64,000 bases of DNA from Phymorhynchus buccinoides. Lineage: Eukaryota; Mollusca; Gastropoda; Neogastropoda; Raphitomidae. Of this stretch, positions 12,071 through 26,000 are shown one piece after another (position 1 is the stretch's first letter; each line of letters starts with the position of its first letter). Position numbers and translations under genes: made by a program. The stretch lies in the NCBI GenBank assembly GCA_017654935.2, contig CM065711.1:28544708-28608707 (forward strand). Direction: 5' to 3'. Under the pieces are notes generated by a model. The model was not told the DNA's origin, ran no database searches, and worked only from the letters and a program-made list of their open reading frames with translations.

Positions 12071-15000
12071 TGGGTGGATTGGGTGCCCTGCAAACATCCT
12101 CCCGAAAAATGTTTAATAACAAATTCAATGATTAATTTTGGAAGATCTGGGTCCCCTTTTTTTTTTACTTTTTAACAAGGAAAATTGGTTTTTTTTAAGC
12201 CTTGAAAAATTATGTAAAGGCCCCTACCATTTGCACACCCACTATTTACAAAATACAGGTAAAAAGACGGGGTTAAAAAGCGCAAAAGCGGGTAAAAAGC
12301 CCAAAGCCCACCTTAAGCTATCTTCCCAAATGAAATTGAAAAAAACTATTTTCCCAGTTGTTTCACGGTGCCCATTGAGACCGAGCGGTTAATGTACGCT
12401 TTTTATTTCACCGTCCCCCCTCCCCTCCCCCCCCTATCCCCCCTCCCAAAAAAGGTTTCCTTTAATTTTTTTCCAGGTGAAAGAATAATTTGGTAAGGGG
12501 TTTTTCATTTCTGTACCGCCACCATGCCCGCTGTTTTTTAAATATCCCCCGTTTATCCCCCTAAGTAACATAAACAAAGTTGTTAAATCCCAAAATGTTT
12601 TGGTTCTGCCTTTTTTATGGGTGGCAACGGTAAAGCCATAATAAAAACCTGTTGTTTTCAGAAAAAAAGCAAATGGGAGGCCCTCACGCAATGTAAATAA
12701 ATTTGGTTAATACACATGTTAGTATAAAAAGGAAGTTGGCTTTTGCAAAAATTAAGCCCACTGTTTTGGTTTACGGGATTTTTTTTTTTATTATATGAAC
12801 CGTCAAAAACCTTAACCACAAGTCCCCCCCTAATAAACATAGGGTCCCCACGTTTTTTGCCCCCCCCCCAGGGGGTCAAATTTTTTAGCTTATTAACATC
12901 CCTTTAACCGGAATCAATATCGCAATTTGTCCCCCTTATAAGAAAGTCTTTTTTTTGTTTAATCAAGGTTGAATTAACTCCTTTGTTTTACCCCTGCTTT
13001 TTCTTGATCACCTTAGACATTTTGTTTCGGCCCCTCCGAATGTCATAGCAACGCCATTTTTGTTTTCAATTTGCTAATAAAACGAACAACTTGGTCCACC
13101 CCCCCAGTTTTTTAGTCCCAAAAAAATTTTTTCGCCCCAATTACTCCCCGCCAAAACAAAATACCAAAGAAGGATTCCCTGTTGTACCCCCTTTTTTTTA
13201 TTAAGCGCGCGATTTCCCCCCCTGTTGTTTTGTTTTTTAACCCCGCGCACTTCCCGATCCACCCCTGGAAAGGGCGTCCCCTCCATCTCCCCACATAATT
13301 CTCCCTCTCTCTCCTAACCTCTCTTCTCTCCCTCTCTCTCCCTCTCATCTCCCTTCTTTCCCTCTCTCTGTTTTTTTCTCGAAAGTCCTTCAAATCATCT
13401 CCTTTTCTCACATACAACACACACACATCACAACACACAACGAGGCATTTTATGCTAGAACTGGGAACCAAGGGTCCCCCCCCCATTGGAACCCCACGTT
13501 ATTCGTCTAATTAATACGCCGCACGTTGTTTAAAGAATTAGAAACCCACCCTTTCCAGGCCCATTCCTTTCTATGCACAAATAAGCTTTAGAAGACCCAT
13601 ATTTTTTAACACTAATATCATGTTCCCCCCGGTGTTAATTTTTTTTTCCCTAAATTTAAAAATGAAATGGAACCCAATACGCTTTTCAGAAATGTTTTTT
13701 GGTTGTTGTTTTAACTTTTGATTTTGAACTTTGGCCTAAACCAGCAGCATTTTCCGACTGGCACCCACTTTGATGTCTCCAAGCAGAAACCCCATTCCTG
13801 TGGGGTCATCTGGGCTTTTCTAAGAACCCCCTTAAGAAGTTTACCCCTAAAGATTATTCCCCCCTTAATTCTTTTTTGTTCTTGGCCACTTCCATTGTTT
13901 CATTTTTCTTTTTACAGCAAAAATACAAGATCCCCCTCCTAAAGATTAATTCATATTTTTATAATCCAAACCTCCTTTCTTTTTCCCGCATAACCGTAGG
14001 CTGACCTTTCAAAAAAGATCCCGAAAATATAAATTGATAAGTAAAATTGGTCATTTTTATTTTTTCCAATACTTAGGCTAAATTAAAAGAGACTTTTCGT
14101 TTAACATTCCCCCCCCCCCCCCACCCCCCTTAATTATTCCCATTTGAAGGCATGTCCCCCTATCGCACAATGTCGAGGATCGCCTTTTAAATCTTTTCAT
14201 AAGAAGACGAAAGATGATTCCCTAACATACAAATTTTCATAAGTCCTGGGAATTCCTTTAAACAGGGAGACCAATAAGAAAGCATGAAAAATCTAAACAT
14301 ATAAATTGATTCTCTATTATATTGTAATGGGACTTTAGCAACAACCTTAAGATTTCCTGAAATCCCTAAGACATCAAGCTTTTAAGAGAGCCACCCCACC
14401 CTTCCTTTTTCCCTTTGAAATTATTTCCTTCCCCCCGATTGTCTTTTTTTTGGCCAAGGGAGGGTTGATTGATGAATGACAGGTGGTCCTTCCAGTCAGC
14501 TAATTTTTCTTTCGTTTTATGAGCCAGACAATCCACTTGGCTGCAAGTTACCATTCTTGATGCCTGGGGGCTTTAAACAATTGAAGGGCTCCCCCAGGGT
14601 ATATTTTTCCCAAGGGGGGTTCTTTTTATGCCCTTTAAATAGTATAACTTTTTTCAATTGGCCCACCTTTTCTGGACTGGTCTCGCTTTGTAACTTCCCT
14701 CTTAAATCTGTCAATCTCTTTGAGACTTGTGACCTTTTACCCGTTTATTAGTCACTACTGTCCTTTCCCCGCAAATCTGGTTCCATTCTCCCTGCCTTTG
14801 GGGTTTTGCTTACTGTCATCTACTGTCTTTCTGCCTTACCACGAAAAACATTCTCCTGCCCTTTTTTTCCCTTTGGATTACTGTGGCCATCTACTTTGTC
14901 TTTCTGCCCTACCCTGGTCCCCATGGGTCCTGCCTTTTTTTTTTTTTTAATGGGTTGCGAGTGCGTTTCCCCTCAACATTTTTTCCCATCCCGAGCAAAA

Positions 15001-18000
15001 ATCGAGCGAAGATTAGTAATGTTATTTTTTTCATCCTCCATAATTCCTGTTTTGTTTCTGACATAACTTACTGTCCTACAAGTGGGCATCCTTGGCCCTA
15101 CCCCATCCCTTTCAAAAAGCATTATAACTCAAAACACTGGAGAACTCGCAATAATTGTCTTGGTTCCCCAGTTAATGATTCTTTGTGCCTAAGGGTTTCC
15201 CTTTTTAAACTCAACATATTTTTGGCTTTATCTCAAAATAAATTTTTTCAGTCCCCGCAATTTTTTTTTTGAAATTAAGCGGGGTTTTACTGTGTCCTTA
15301 CATTTATCTGACTATGTGACACGATAACGTTTTGAACGCGTGGCCCTAGGAGGCCTCCCAAATTTTTCATGCCGGATAGGTATTTAGCTATCTGGGTCAA
15401 GTTCTAAAAAAACACGCAAACCGGCGGGGGGAAAAGGGCCGCAAAAACAATACAATTCGAAAAAAAACCGGCAATTCCCCAATTTCCCAGCAATCTTTTC
15501 CCCCCCGTCAAAGAGGCGGATTTTTTTCCTTTTCCCCGCCGAAAAACCCAAGTGGAGCCCCCGGCTTTTTTCCCGTGCGCCAGGCGTAAAAGAACAAACT
15601 TTTTTTTCCCGTTAACTGTTAAACAGTAAAAAAACTGTTAAGGTTTTTGCTTGTCCCCCCCATGAACCGAAAAAAAAAAAAACGGAAAGAACTTCCGGGT
15701 TTTGTTTTTTGGCAAAACCCCCCCCGGAAGAAAAAATGTTTTTTGGTCCCCCCAAAAATAATCGATGAAAAAATCCCTTGTTTTGAGAAGGGTTCCCCCG
15801 GGGTTAAAAAAAAAAGCCCCCAAAATTTGGGGTCCCCCGGGGGGGTTTAAGGAAAAGCCCCCATTTGCCCCCCCGAAAAACCCAATTTATTTTTATTTAC
15901 CCACCGGCCCCACGTGGGTCAGCCACCAACTCCAACGACTTCGGAGAATTTTTTTGCCCCATTAATGATGTTATGCCACGGGTTGTTTTTCCCCCCAATG
16001 TTTTTTTTTGTAGCCCAATTTCCCGGGGGTCCTGCATGGGGGCCAAGAATTTTGAACTGACTGGGTTGTTTCTCTTGTTTCATAACCTTTTTAAAAAATT
16101 TTTCCACAGAGAATGCAATTGGCATTGCCCAAAATCCATCAATTTCTTTTAAAACACCCTGAAACCATGAAACTGGAAAAAACCTTGTGCTTGCCCCCAC
16201 TTTAAATTTACAACATTTTTATGGGTGGGTTTTTTTTAACCAAGATTTTGGTACTCCTTCCCCCTAATAACAAAAAATTGTGGGGGTGGCCCTTTTATTT
16301 GGTTAAGTTTTTAAAAAAACAGCGAACCCAAAAAGTTCCCTTGTTGTTTACCCAATTATTGGCAAAAAAAAAACGAAAACCTTTTTTTTTTACCCCCATG
16401 GGAAAAGTCCCCCCCAGCCTCCTGAACTCGAACGGTAAAGCCAAAAAAGGGAACCCCTTGAAAAAAAACTTGGACTTGCCCAAACCCGTTTTTTTCAAAC
16501 CCTTTTTCACTCTCCTTTGGAAAAATACCCTTGGGTTTGCTTAAAAAAAAAACCATAAAACGGCCTTTATTCCAACTTTTTTCCCTTTTTTTTTCCCCTT
16601 TCCTAATCAAAAGAAAGACGTTGTAAAAAAAACCCCGTTCCCTTGTCCCCCCCCCCTTCCTCCTAAACACAAATTTTTGTTTTTTTTATAATAAGGGCCC
16701 CAACCCTTTCCAAAAAATGCAAACCTGCCCCCTGGCCCCCGTGTGGGGAAAACGCTTTCTTAAAGGGGCCACCCAAACCCATCAAGTCAATTCCCCCAAA
16801 TTTTTTTTTTCTCCCCCCCGACTTTTTACCCACCCGATGTGAAAAAAAGGCCAATCGCCGCCTACCGGTAAAAAAAAAGGGGAAAAACCATTGTTTTTGT
16901 CCATAAATAGAAGAAGCCCCCCCTTTTAAAAAAAAAGAAGATTTTGTTTTTGATCGAGACCAAAGAAAGATTTGGTTTTGTCCCGCCCCTTCCCCACCCC
17001 AGAAAAAGGGGAAAACAAAGAAACTAAAAAAACAAGGCCCCCCCCAAACCCCAATTGGGAAAAAGGAAAAAAAGAGTTGCCCAAAGCATAGGTGTACTTG
17101 TTTCCCCCCAACCCCCAAGCCCCCCGTCCCCGCCTTTGGCCCTCAACCAAGGCCTTCCCCCAACCTGGATGTTACCCCGTTCCTTCCAAAAAATGGACTG
17201 CTTTTGTTTTCCCCGGCCAATTGGTTTTGGGGGGTTCCTTTAAAAACCCCTGACAACCAAAGGAAGTAAAAATGGCCCCAATTTTGCACCCAAGATTTCA
17301 AAGGAAGACTGAAAAAAAAGGAAAATGGCTTTCGTACAAACCCCCCCATTAGTTGGCCCAACCCTTAAACAAAAATCCCCCAAAAGAAGAAAGACAAAAT
17401 TACCCAAAAAAGAAAAAAGAGGAAAAAAGGTGGGGTTCTATTTTTTATTTTTGTTTTTTGGTTTTGGGTTTCCCCCCCAGAAACCGAAAAAGAAGTGAAA
17501 CCCCCCCACAAAATGCCAACGGAACAAGCCGAAGGCTAGAAACCCGGGGACCCGTGGGAAAGAATGCCACCCCTTATTGGGGAAATCATGCCCCGGCAAA
17601 AAATCCAAGTGAGGGGGCAAAAACCCGTGCCCCCCACCCCCCCCCTTGTCAAACCAGTGGGCGGTGGTTTTTTGGTGACAAACAAGGTCCCCCCCCCCCC
17701 CCCATGGGAATGTTCCGTGGGGACCCCCCCCCTTCCCCAAACACCAAATTCCCCGGGCCCCCCCGTGTCCATTCCTCCCCGTTGGGGGGGGGGTTGTTTT
17801 TTTTTTGGGGCCCCAAAAAAAAAACCTAACCAAGAAATTGAGGCCCCCAAACGTTTTTTAAAAAACCATTTAAGGGGGGTTTTCCACCCCAAAAAAGACC
17901 CCCAAGAAAATTTGTCCCCCCCCAAACAAAAATATTATTAAAGGGTGCGGGGCCACCCTTGAGGTTTGGGGGGGGGGTGGACTATTTCGGGAAAAATGAA

Positions 18001-19439
18001 GGGATAAGAACCATCTTTTTTACTGGGGGGGTGCAAAATTAAAAATGGACCCCCCCCCCCGTTTTTTGGGCCCCGGTAGCCCCCCCCCATGGGGGGGGGG
18101 GGGTTAAAGGTTTTTTCCCCTACAAATAAACCAACCATGGGGCGCAAAAACCAACAAAAGGGGTGGCCCCCCCCCCGCCTAGGTAAAACAGATATATACC
18201 AATGAATTGTGGTAGTTGGGGCGACGGGTCCCCCCCCGGGGGTTTGTTTAAATCAAACTTTCCCTCCCTAAACCACTCCCAAACTCCACTCTTAACCTTT
18301 TTAAAAATCGTAACCCAAGAAACCCCAAAAAAACAAGGGAAGGGGGCCCCCCCGGGCTTTACTAAAACCCAAGAAGACTCTTTAAAAATGGATTTAATAA
18401 TAAAAAGAGCCCCCCCCATAATTCCCAATAGTTTGTTTTTCCTTTATTGTCCCACTGGGCTTTTTGGAAACCACTCACATGGAAAAACCTTTTGTCCTTG
18501 TCTCCCACCGTGTAAAATAAAAAAAATATTAAATAAAAGTATGAAGCCCTTAAATTTTTTTACATTACGCTGCATTAGACCCTTATGTAACTCCCCCTCC
18601 TATGTCTACGCGTTTAAATTTAAACCCCCAGTAAGGTTGGTTTACCTCCCCCCTTAATGGACTTTACTGTTCCCCCTCCTAATGTTCCTGTGAAAACCCA
18701 AATTGGGTTGGTTGGTTTAGTGGTTTTTGTGTGGTTTTTGTTTAGGGTGGAAAGATAACACTTTTTTTGTTTTAACAGTTTGTGTCACCAGGACATGAAA
18801 AAAATAATCGTTTTGTTTTTTTCTTTTGCAACATTATTTATAAAAAAAACATGGAAAGATCAAAAATAATTTTACAACCAAGGTAAAGCAGAAAGTACCA
18901 ACGCAGGCCCCCCCCCACAAAACTCGCGACCCAAAGTTACCCCCCCCGCCCCTCCCGGATTTGTCGGTGTGGCTCTGGAACCTTCCAATAGCCTCCCCCT
19001 TTGTTTTTCAGTGGGAGACCCCCCCCCCCCCCCTCTTTTGAAACCTTCGCCAAAAACACTCTTGTCATGGCCGTGTATACCCCCGATCGTTTTTCCCTCC
19101 CCCCCTCGCCAATCCTGAAAAACCCCCCCGCTATCCCTCCCGTCCTTCTCCCAGTTAGAGTAAACGTACCTCCACCTTAACTCTCTCCTCCTCGTGTAAA
19201 CCATAGCAGAACAATGGCGCCCATCCCAAAGCTTGAATCCCCCCCCCCCATCTCCGAGGTCAAGTCCGATTCCCCGATCCCCCTGTTTTTAATTTTTAGT
19301 GCTCAAAAATTGAAGAGTGGTCCCCTCCCAGTAAATTTCAACTCCCTGAATTAAATAACTGCCGTTTGCTCAAAAGAAAAAGGCACGTATATCAAATGAA
19401 AATTATAGCTTTTAAAAAACACAGTGCCCCCCCCTCTCC

Positions 19440-20015
19440 CACCTGTTGCCTGGGTATCTCCAACCCCCTTCTCTCCCTGGACGTGTTCCCCATAGACGTT
19501 TCAACCACTCGGGCGACAGAGGCCCCCTCCCGGGTTCTTACTTGATTGGTACTGGAGTAAGCTTCTTCCCTGTCCCAACCCCCCCCCCACCCCTCCATTC
19601 CTCTCCCCCCTTTCCCCCGTCCCCCTCCCCTTCTTTCCCTTCCTCTCCGTCCCATCATCTTACCCCCTCCCCGTACTCTCCCTTTCCTTTCTCCCTCCTC
19701 CCCCGCATCCCCCGCGCCCCGCTCTCCACCTCCTGTCTCCTCTTCTTCTGTCACACTCCCTTCCCTCCCTCTTCCCCCCCCCATCCCCCCCGTCCCCTCT
19801 CCCGTCCCACTACTCTCCCGTTCCTCCCCCCCCCCCCCCCTCATCCGTCCGTACCCCTCCCCCCTAATAAAAACTCACCTCTATGGGATGACACCATTGG
19901 TAACCCCCCCTCCCGCTTCTCCAGAACTTCCCCCCACGCCTCCACTGAGCTACCTCTACTCCCCTATCCCTCGCCATTTCTCCTCTGCAACCCATCCTCC
20001 ATTCCCTCTAAATAA
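19440..20015. repeat. C/T-rich low-complexity block
   Basis: CCCCTCC-type pyrimidine sequence gives a 189-codon Pro/Ser/Leu frame on the plus strand and a Gly/Glu/Arg frame on the minus strand. Both are compositional, so I do not call a gene. Confidence 0.6.
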
Positions 20016-23000
20016 ATGGTTTTCCAAAGTGTCCCCTTATTGTTTCTGCTTTTTTCTGGGTTGTGTTTTATAGCCTTTTTTATTTTTTTTTTTTATTTTT
20101 TGAACTCAGAGTTTTCGTGTTATTCGGAGTTCCACCTCTACAGGCACCCCTGGAGTTGATTTACCAGCAAAAAAAAAGCCCTGCCACCTAAAATATGTTA
20201 ATATTCCATAGACCTAAAACCTTAAACCTTTTTCCTGAAACCACATCCAAAGCCATAAACATTTTTTTGTGTTATAATCTGAAACAAATTATCCATGAAC
20301 AAATCCCCCACATCTGTTTTTTTTTTTTTTTAATTTAACTTTAAAAAGGAATGGGATTTAAATTCTGTTGGTGATAGTTAAATACTTGATGTGCAGTCCT
20401 GAAAAACCAATCAGTTTATTTCTTTACTTTTTAAAACAACCTGTACAATCAGTTTGGTTTCTGGAATAACTTAACCCAGGAGGTCCGCCTTGTAGCCCCT
20501 TTTGCTTTACCCAACGTCCAGCACTGTTTTTAGGTGTTTCGTGTTGTTTTTACTAGATTCTCCGATTTCATTGATGCTTCCACGTTACCTGGGGTTGCAC
20601 CTATGGGGGAAGGGATTTGACTTTTTACCCTTTTTTTTGCTACGGCGATGGAGCGGGGCCATCATAAAAGTCATATTGTTTTTTAAATCCCAAAGCTTTC
20701 TCATCATTTTCGGTAAATCAACTAACAGGCCATTAAACTTTTTGAAAACACCTCCCTTGCGTTTCCAGACACATCCTTTTTTTTTTTCTTTTTGTGGGGC
20801 TTGCTTACTTTTGTGGGACACACACACGAAGCAGTTATGTTGTACGTTAACACCAGTTGTATTAACATCCACTGTGTTTTTTTTTTTTTTTTTTTTTTGG
20901 TCAGAAGGTGTCAAACACCGGTAACCACCCAACCCCACAGTTATAAGGGGGTGGATGTTAGGACACCACCAATTGCCACACACTGACCCCTTTCTTTAAC
21001 ACCCATAGTTGAAATTTTTTACCCCCCAACCAATATGCCCCCAACACACCAACTCGCTGGACAAAACCCCAGGAACCACACACCCCCCACAGGAGAATTG
21101 CACATGGTTTTTTTTTGGGGACGATTCCCACACAATATGTGGTCAACAACCTACCCAGAAAACCACCGGGTGTCGTTCCATTCATTAATCCGTCTCCCCA
21201 CACACACAACCTCTCTCAACAAACACAAAACCGTTCTCTCCCAAAAACAACACAGCAAATAGCACTTAAAGATCTCTTTTCTCTGTTTTTCAGTTGCTAT
21301 GAATCCCATTTCCCCTGGGTTTTTAATTTTTAGGTTGAGTGTTGTTGAAAAATTAATTTTTTTTTAGTTTTTTGTTTGTTCTTTTTTTTTAAATTTTTTC
21401 CCTTTCCTCCTTTCCCAACCCACACCGCTTTTATCGTGGTGTTGCGGCACGAATCCAACTCCTTGTCTCTTCGCTATCACCTATCCCATACACATGGTTG
21501 GCCCCCCCCCATAAACTTCTCCTATTTACACACACATTGGGTTTTTTTTTTTTTTGTATAAACCGCCTTTTTAAAATGACACAAATTGTTTCCCAATATT
21601 GTTATTTTTTTTGCTTATCAGGTGTTTTTCAAACATTTTTCCTTTCATCAACTAGACAACCAACCCCCAGAGTTAATTTATTGGGTTTTTTTTTTTTTTA
21701 GCTTTTTTTTTTGAACCAAAGGAAGTTTTTTTTATTTTTTTTTTTTTTCAAACTAAGTTTTTTTTTTTTTTTTTGTACTTTCAATAAAATACTTTTTCTT
21801 TTTTTTTTTTCAAACCCCTTTCCTTGCCAGGGGTTTTTTCCTTTTATCAGTTTTTTTGCCCCCCATTTTTTTTTTAAAATTTTGTTTTTTGTTTTAGTTT
21901 AGTCTCCAGCCCCTCTTAACACTTTTGTTTTGATTTTTGACAAATGATAAAGAGTTTTCCCCGTCTGTTGTTTATTTTTTCCCCCATGGGCATGTGTTAA
22001 CCTTTTTCCCGCTTCTTCCCCCGCGCCTTGAACCCACTGTTTTTTTTTTGTTTTTTGTCCCCCACCAGACAAAGAAATAAGTTTTTTTGTTGTTCCCCCA
22101 ATTTTCCTCCAACCGCCCCGAAAACATGAAACCCCCTGAATTCCATTCCCCCCCCAAGTTTTAGATTTTTTTTTTTTTTTTCCTCTCCAGGATTTCCCAC
22201 ATGTTTTTTGCCCTCAAGGTAATTTTCAATAGTTTTCAAGAAACCTAAAGGGTTTTTTTTCTTTTTTCACCACGCCCCCGGGCCCTTACCAAAGAAACCC
22301 ATCAAACGAATCAAGGAAGCACGCCAACACCATTTCTTTTTTTTTTTTTTTTTTTTTTTTTTGATAGGGTTTCAGTTTTTTTTTTCACCCTTTTTCCAAG
22401 ACAATCAACGCGGTGCACCAAAACGAACACCCGCCCTTTCACCGCAAAAACCCTTCCCCAACGCAAAGAGACACACTAAAGGTTTTGTTGCCACATTTTT
22501 TTTTTTACTTGCCACCAGCAAACCCACCACCACAAACCCATCTTTTCCCCGACCTTTAGGTACTTCAAACAGAAAACTTAGAACCGTTGAAATTTTTGGG
22601 TTTTATTTTTTAGAAGGTCCCAAAAAACATGTATTTTTTTGAGAACAGATCCAAAAACTTTCAGAAATTTTTTTCAAATTCCCTCACCCTAGGGGAATTT
22701 TTTTTCACCCCCCAGCCCTTACCGACGCAGTTTTTTGGTGGGGAACTTGTAAAATTTATATTTTTTTCCAAATTTTTTTTTTTTTTTTTTTTTTTAATGA
22801 TATTTTTTTTTTTGTTCCCAGAACGTTTAACAAAAGACGGAAGATTCCCAGAAAAACTTTGAATTGTTTAATTGTGTTTTTTGTTTTACGGTTCTAATTA
22901 AACCGTTTTTGTTTTTTATTTTTTTTTTTTTGATTCAAGTTAATTTTCACCGTAGAAGGTCAATCAACGAAACAACACAAACGAGGCCCAGAATTTTTAC

Positions 23001-26000
23001 AGCTTAGTTTTTGTTTTTTTGGTTTTTTTTCCCATTTTTTTCAAAGAGTGTTTTTTTTTGTCCCAAAATTGTTTTTTTTTGGGTTTTTTTTCTGTCAAAT
23101 CTTTATTTTTGCCGTTTGTGGGTTTTTTGTTCAAGACACTCCGTTCATCTGGCAGGTAGTTGTCATTTTTCAAAACTTTAAGGGAGATCTGATTCGAACA
23201 AAGTCGCACGGTTTTCTTTTTTTTTTTTTTTTTTTTCTTCCACAAGGTACTCGGATAGTTTTTTTTTTTTCTGGTGTTTTAAATACCCTTAAGTTTTTTT
23301 TTTTGGAATGTTTGTTTTTTCAGAATCCCAAAGTTTTTTTCATTTTTTTAAGTGTGTAGGTTTCCGTTTGTTTTCTTCCAACAGCTTAACCTGCTTTTGG
23401 CTGACCCCTCAGCCCCCCTTATCCAAACCATTTTTTAAAACATTTTTTTTTCCCCCCTTCAAGCTTAACCATGTTTTAAACCCTTTTTCCTTGACCTTAG
23501 AATAGTTTTTTTTTTTGGTTTTTTACTTTTTTTTGGCTAAGCAAAAAAATTTTTTAACAAATTTTGACCACCGACCTTTTTGTTTTTTTTTTAAAAAAGA
23601 AAACTACTTTAACATTTTAGTGGTTTTTTTTTAAAAACCACCCCTTTTTTTTGGCATTTTTTTAAATTTGAATTTTTCAATTTCCCCTTGTTTTGTGTTT
23701 TTTATCTTTTTGGAGGTTTTTTTGTTCTTTCCCATTTTTTTTTTTTTTTTTATTTTCCAAGGTTTGTGTTTTTTTCCTTTTTTTTTTTTTTGTTTGGGAG
23801 TAAGGGTTTTTCTCCTTTTTCCCCCCTCCACTCCCCCCCACCCCCCCCATATGGCAGATGGTACCTTTTTGACTGTGGAACAAACCATACCCTTGGTATT
23901 TTTTTTTATTTAAACCATGGGTTTTTTTTTTGAAATGTTGCATAAAGACAAAAATGGCGTGGCCCTGGTGGGAAACACGTTTTTTTTTTTTTTTTTCAAA
24001 TTTGGGGTGGTTATTTGTTTGTTTTTTTTGGTTTTTTCTGGTTGTGGTGGCCGTTTGTTTTTTTTTGTTGTTGTGTGTGGTTTGGTTTGGTGTGTTTGGG
24101 TTTTGGGGTTTTTGGTGTGGGGGGTGCGCCCGTGTTTGCGAAATTCCGCAGCGTTGCATGGTGCCCCGTAAACCGCCCGCAACGTCCCCGATGGGGTTGA
24201 TTTTTTCCTGTTTGGCTCGCACTAATTTTTTATATCCCGGTTTTTTTTTTTTTTTTTTTTTTTTTCCATGCAAGAAAAACAAGAAGCCCCATTTTTGAAT
24301 TTTTTCACTGTTTTTTTTTTTCTTTTTTTTCTTTTCTTGTTTCCTTTTTTTATGGGGTTTTTTTTCGTTTTTTTTTTTTTTGGGGGGAATCAATGTAGTT
24401 TGTTGGAAAATTTATAAATGGTAGGTTGGTAAAACACAACCCGTTGCCAATGCCACACACTTTGTTTTTTCCATGTGGATGTTGTGTTGTGGGTTGGGGG
24501 TGGTGGTGGGTGTTTTTTTTTGATTATAGGGGGAGGGGGGCCTTTAACCAATAAACTTTGGCAAACAAATGGGTTGGGGGTGGCGAGTTTGAGAGAGGAG
24601 GAGAGGGAAGAGAGTGGTGGGGTGGGTGTAATAGTTGTGTGGTGTTGGGTGTGTGTGTGTGTTGGGTGTTGTTGGTGTTTTGCCCCCCATGTGGGGTGGG
24701 GGGCAACAAATGTGAAAATCCCTACCACGCACTCGACAGTTTGTCTGGTTTTTTTTTTTTTAAAATTGGTTTGAAAATTATTAAAAAGTTCAATTGTTTT
24801 GCCAAACATGCAATACAGTGGGGGTAATTTTTGATTTTTATTTTTTTTTTGTGGTTTTTACCTCCATTTTGATTTTATTTTTTTTTTTTGACATGGTGGG
24901 GGGGGGTTGGTTTGAAAAACGCCGGGTGCAAATAAACGCAGTGGCCCATTTCCACCCCCGTGGTAAAAATGGTGTGGGGGTTTTTTGGTTTTTCAAATGG
25001 GTGGTGGGGGGGTGTGGGTGTGGTTTATGAAACAAGGTTTTGTGTGTGTGTGGGGGGGTTTTTTTTTTTTTTTTTGGGTGGTAAACGATGACACCCAAAT
25101 AACTAAACCGCCGGGGGGTGGGTGTTAGCCCGGCTGTGCGGAAAACTGGTTTCGGAAAGGGTATGTTAAGCTGGATGTTGTGTTTTCCCTTCATGGTACA
25201 TGGAAACTTTAACTTTTTTTCAAACATCAACGCGCCCCCGCACCCGGGGCCCCGGCGGCGGGGCCCCGAGCGGCGTTGGGGTTTTTGGTTGGGGGTAAAA
25301 GCTTTGGTTTGTGCCCCAAAAATGGTGTTGGGGGGTGGGGGGGGGGGTATTAAAATGGTTTGTTTAAAAATAAAATTTTTGGGCAAAGAACGCCGCCACT
25401 GCCCCAAAAGGGGAAAAAACCCTAGGGCCATAAGCCCCACACAAAAACCATTTGGAAAAAAGAAGCCAAATTCACCAACCAACCCGTAGAAGATTTAATT
25501 TTGTTATTTTTTTTTTTTAAACCTGCTGTTTTTTGTTTTAAACTTTAAATACATTTTTTTTTTTTTCCCCCTATACAGTGTCCGGTCTCTCGTAGGACCA
25601 TTAAAACATTTCCCAAATTTTTTTTTTTGGAACGCTTCTACGTTTCATAATCAACCCATTTTTTTTTTTAAAAAAAACTGTTTTTTGTACTTTTTTTGTA
25701 TAAATGATCTACAGTTTTTTTTATTTTTTTTTTTGTTTTTCCTCTTTTTCCTCCCAAAAAACAGAAAGAATTAATTTATGGAAATAAACAATTCAGTTTT
25801 TTTTTGTCCTTTTCCTTATAATTCGCCTTATTGCTTTTTTTGCCCATGCCCCCCGAACCGTTTTTTGTTTAAAACCGTTTTTTTTCGAGAAAGAGTTTAC
25901 TTGGGGTATGTTGGGACCGATTCTTACTGGAAACCGACCCACAAGCCCCTTTTTTTCCTCCCCTCATCAACAACCAAGGAACATGTTTTTTTTCCCTGAA

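Noticed and set aside
17353..17925. Overlapping Pro/Gly-rich frames of 125-158 codons on both strands
   Set aside because: They follow C and G homopolymer runs and have no domain features.
19446..20015. 189-codon Pro/Ser-rich frame
   Set aside because: C/T-rich low-complexity sequence in the poor contig; both strands are open by composition.
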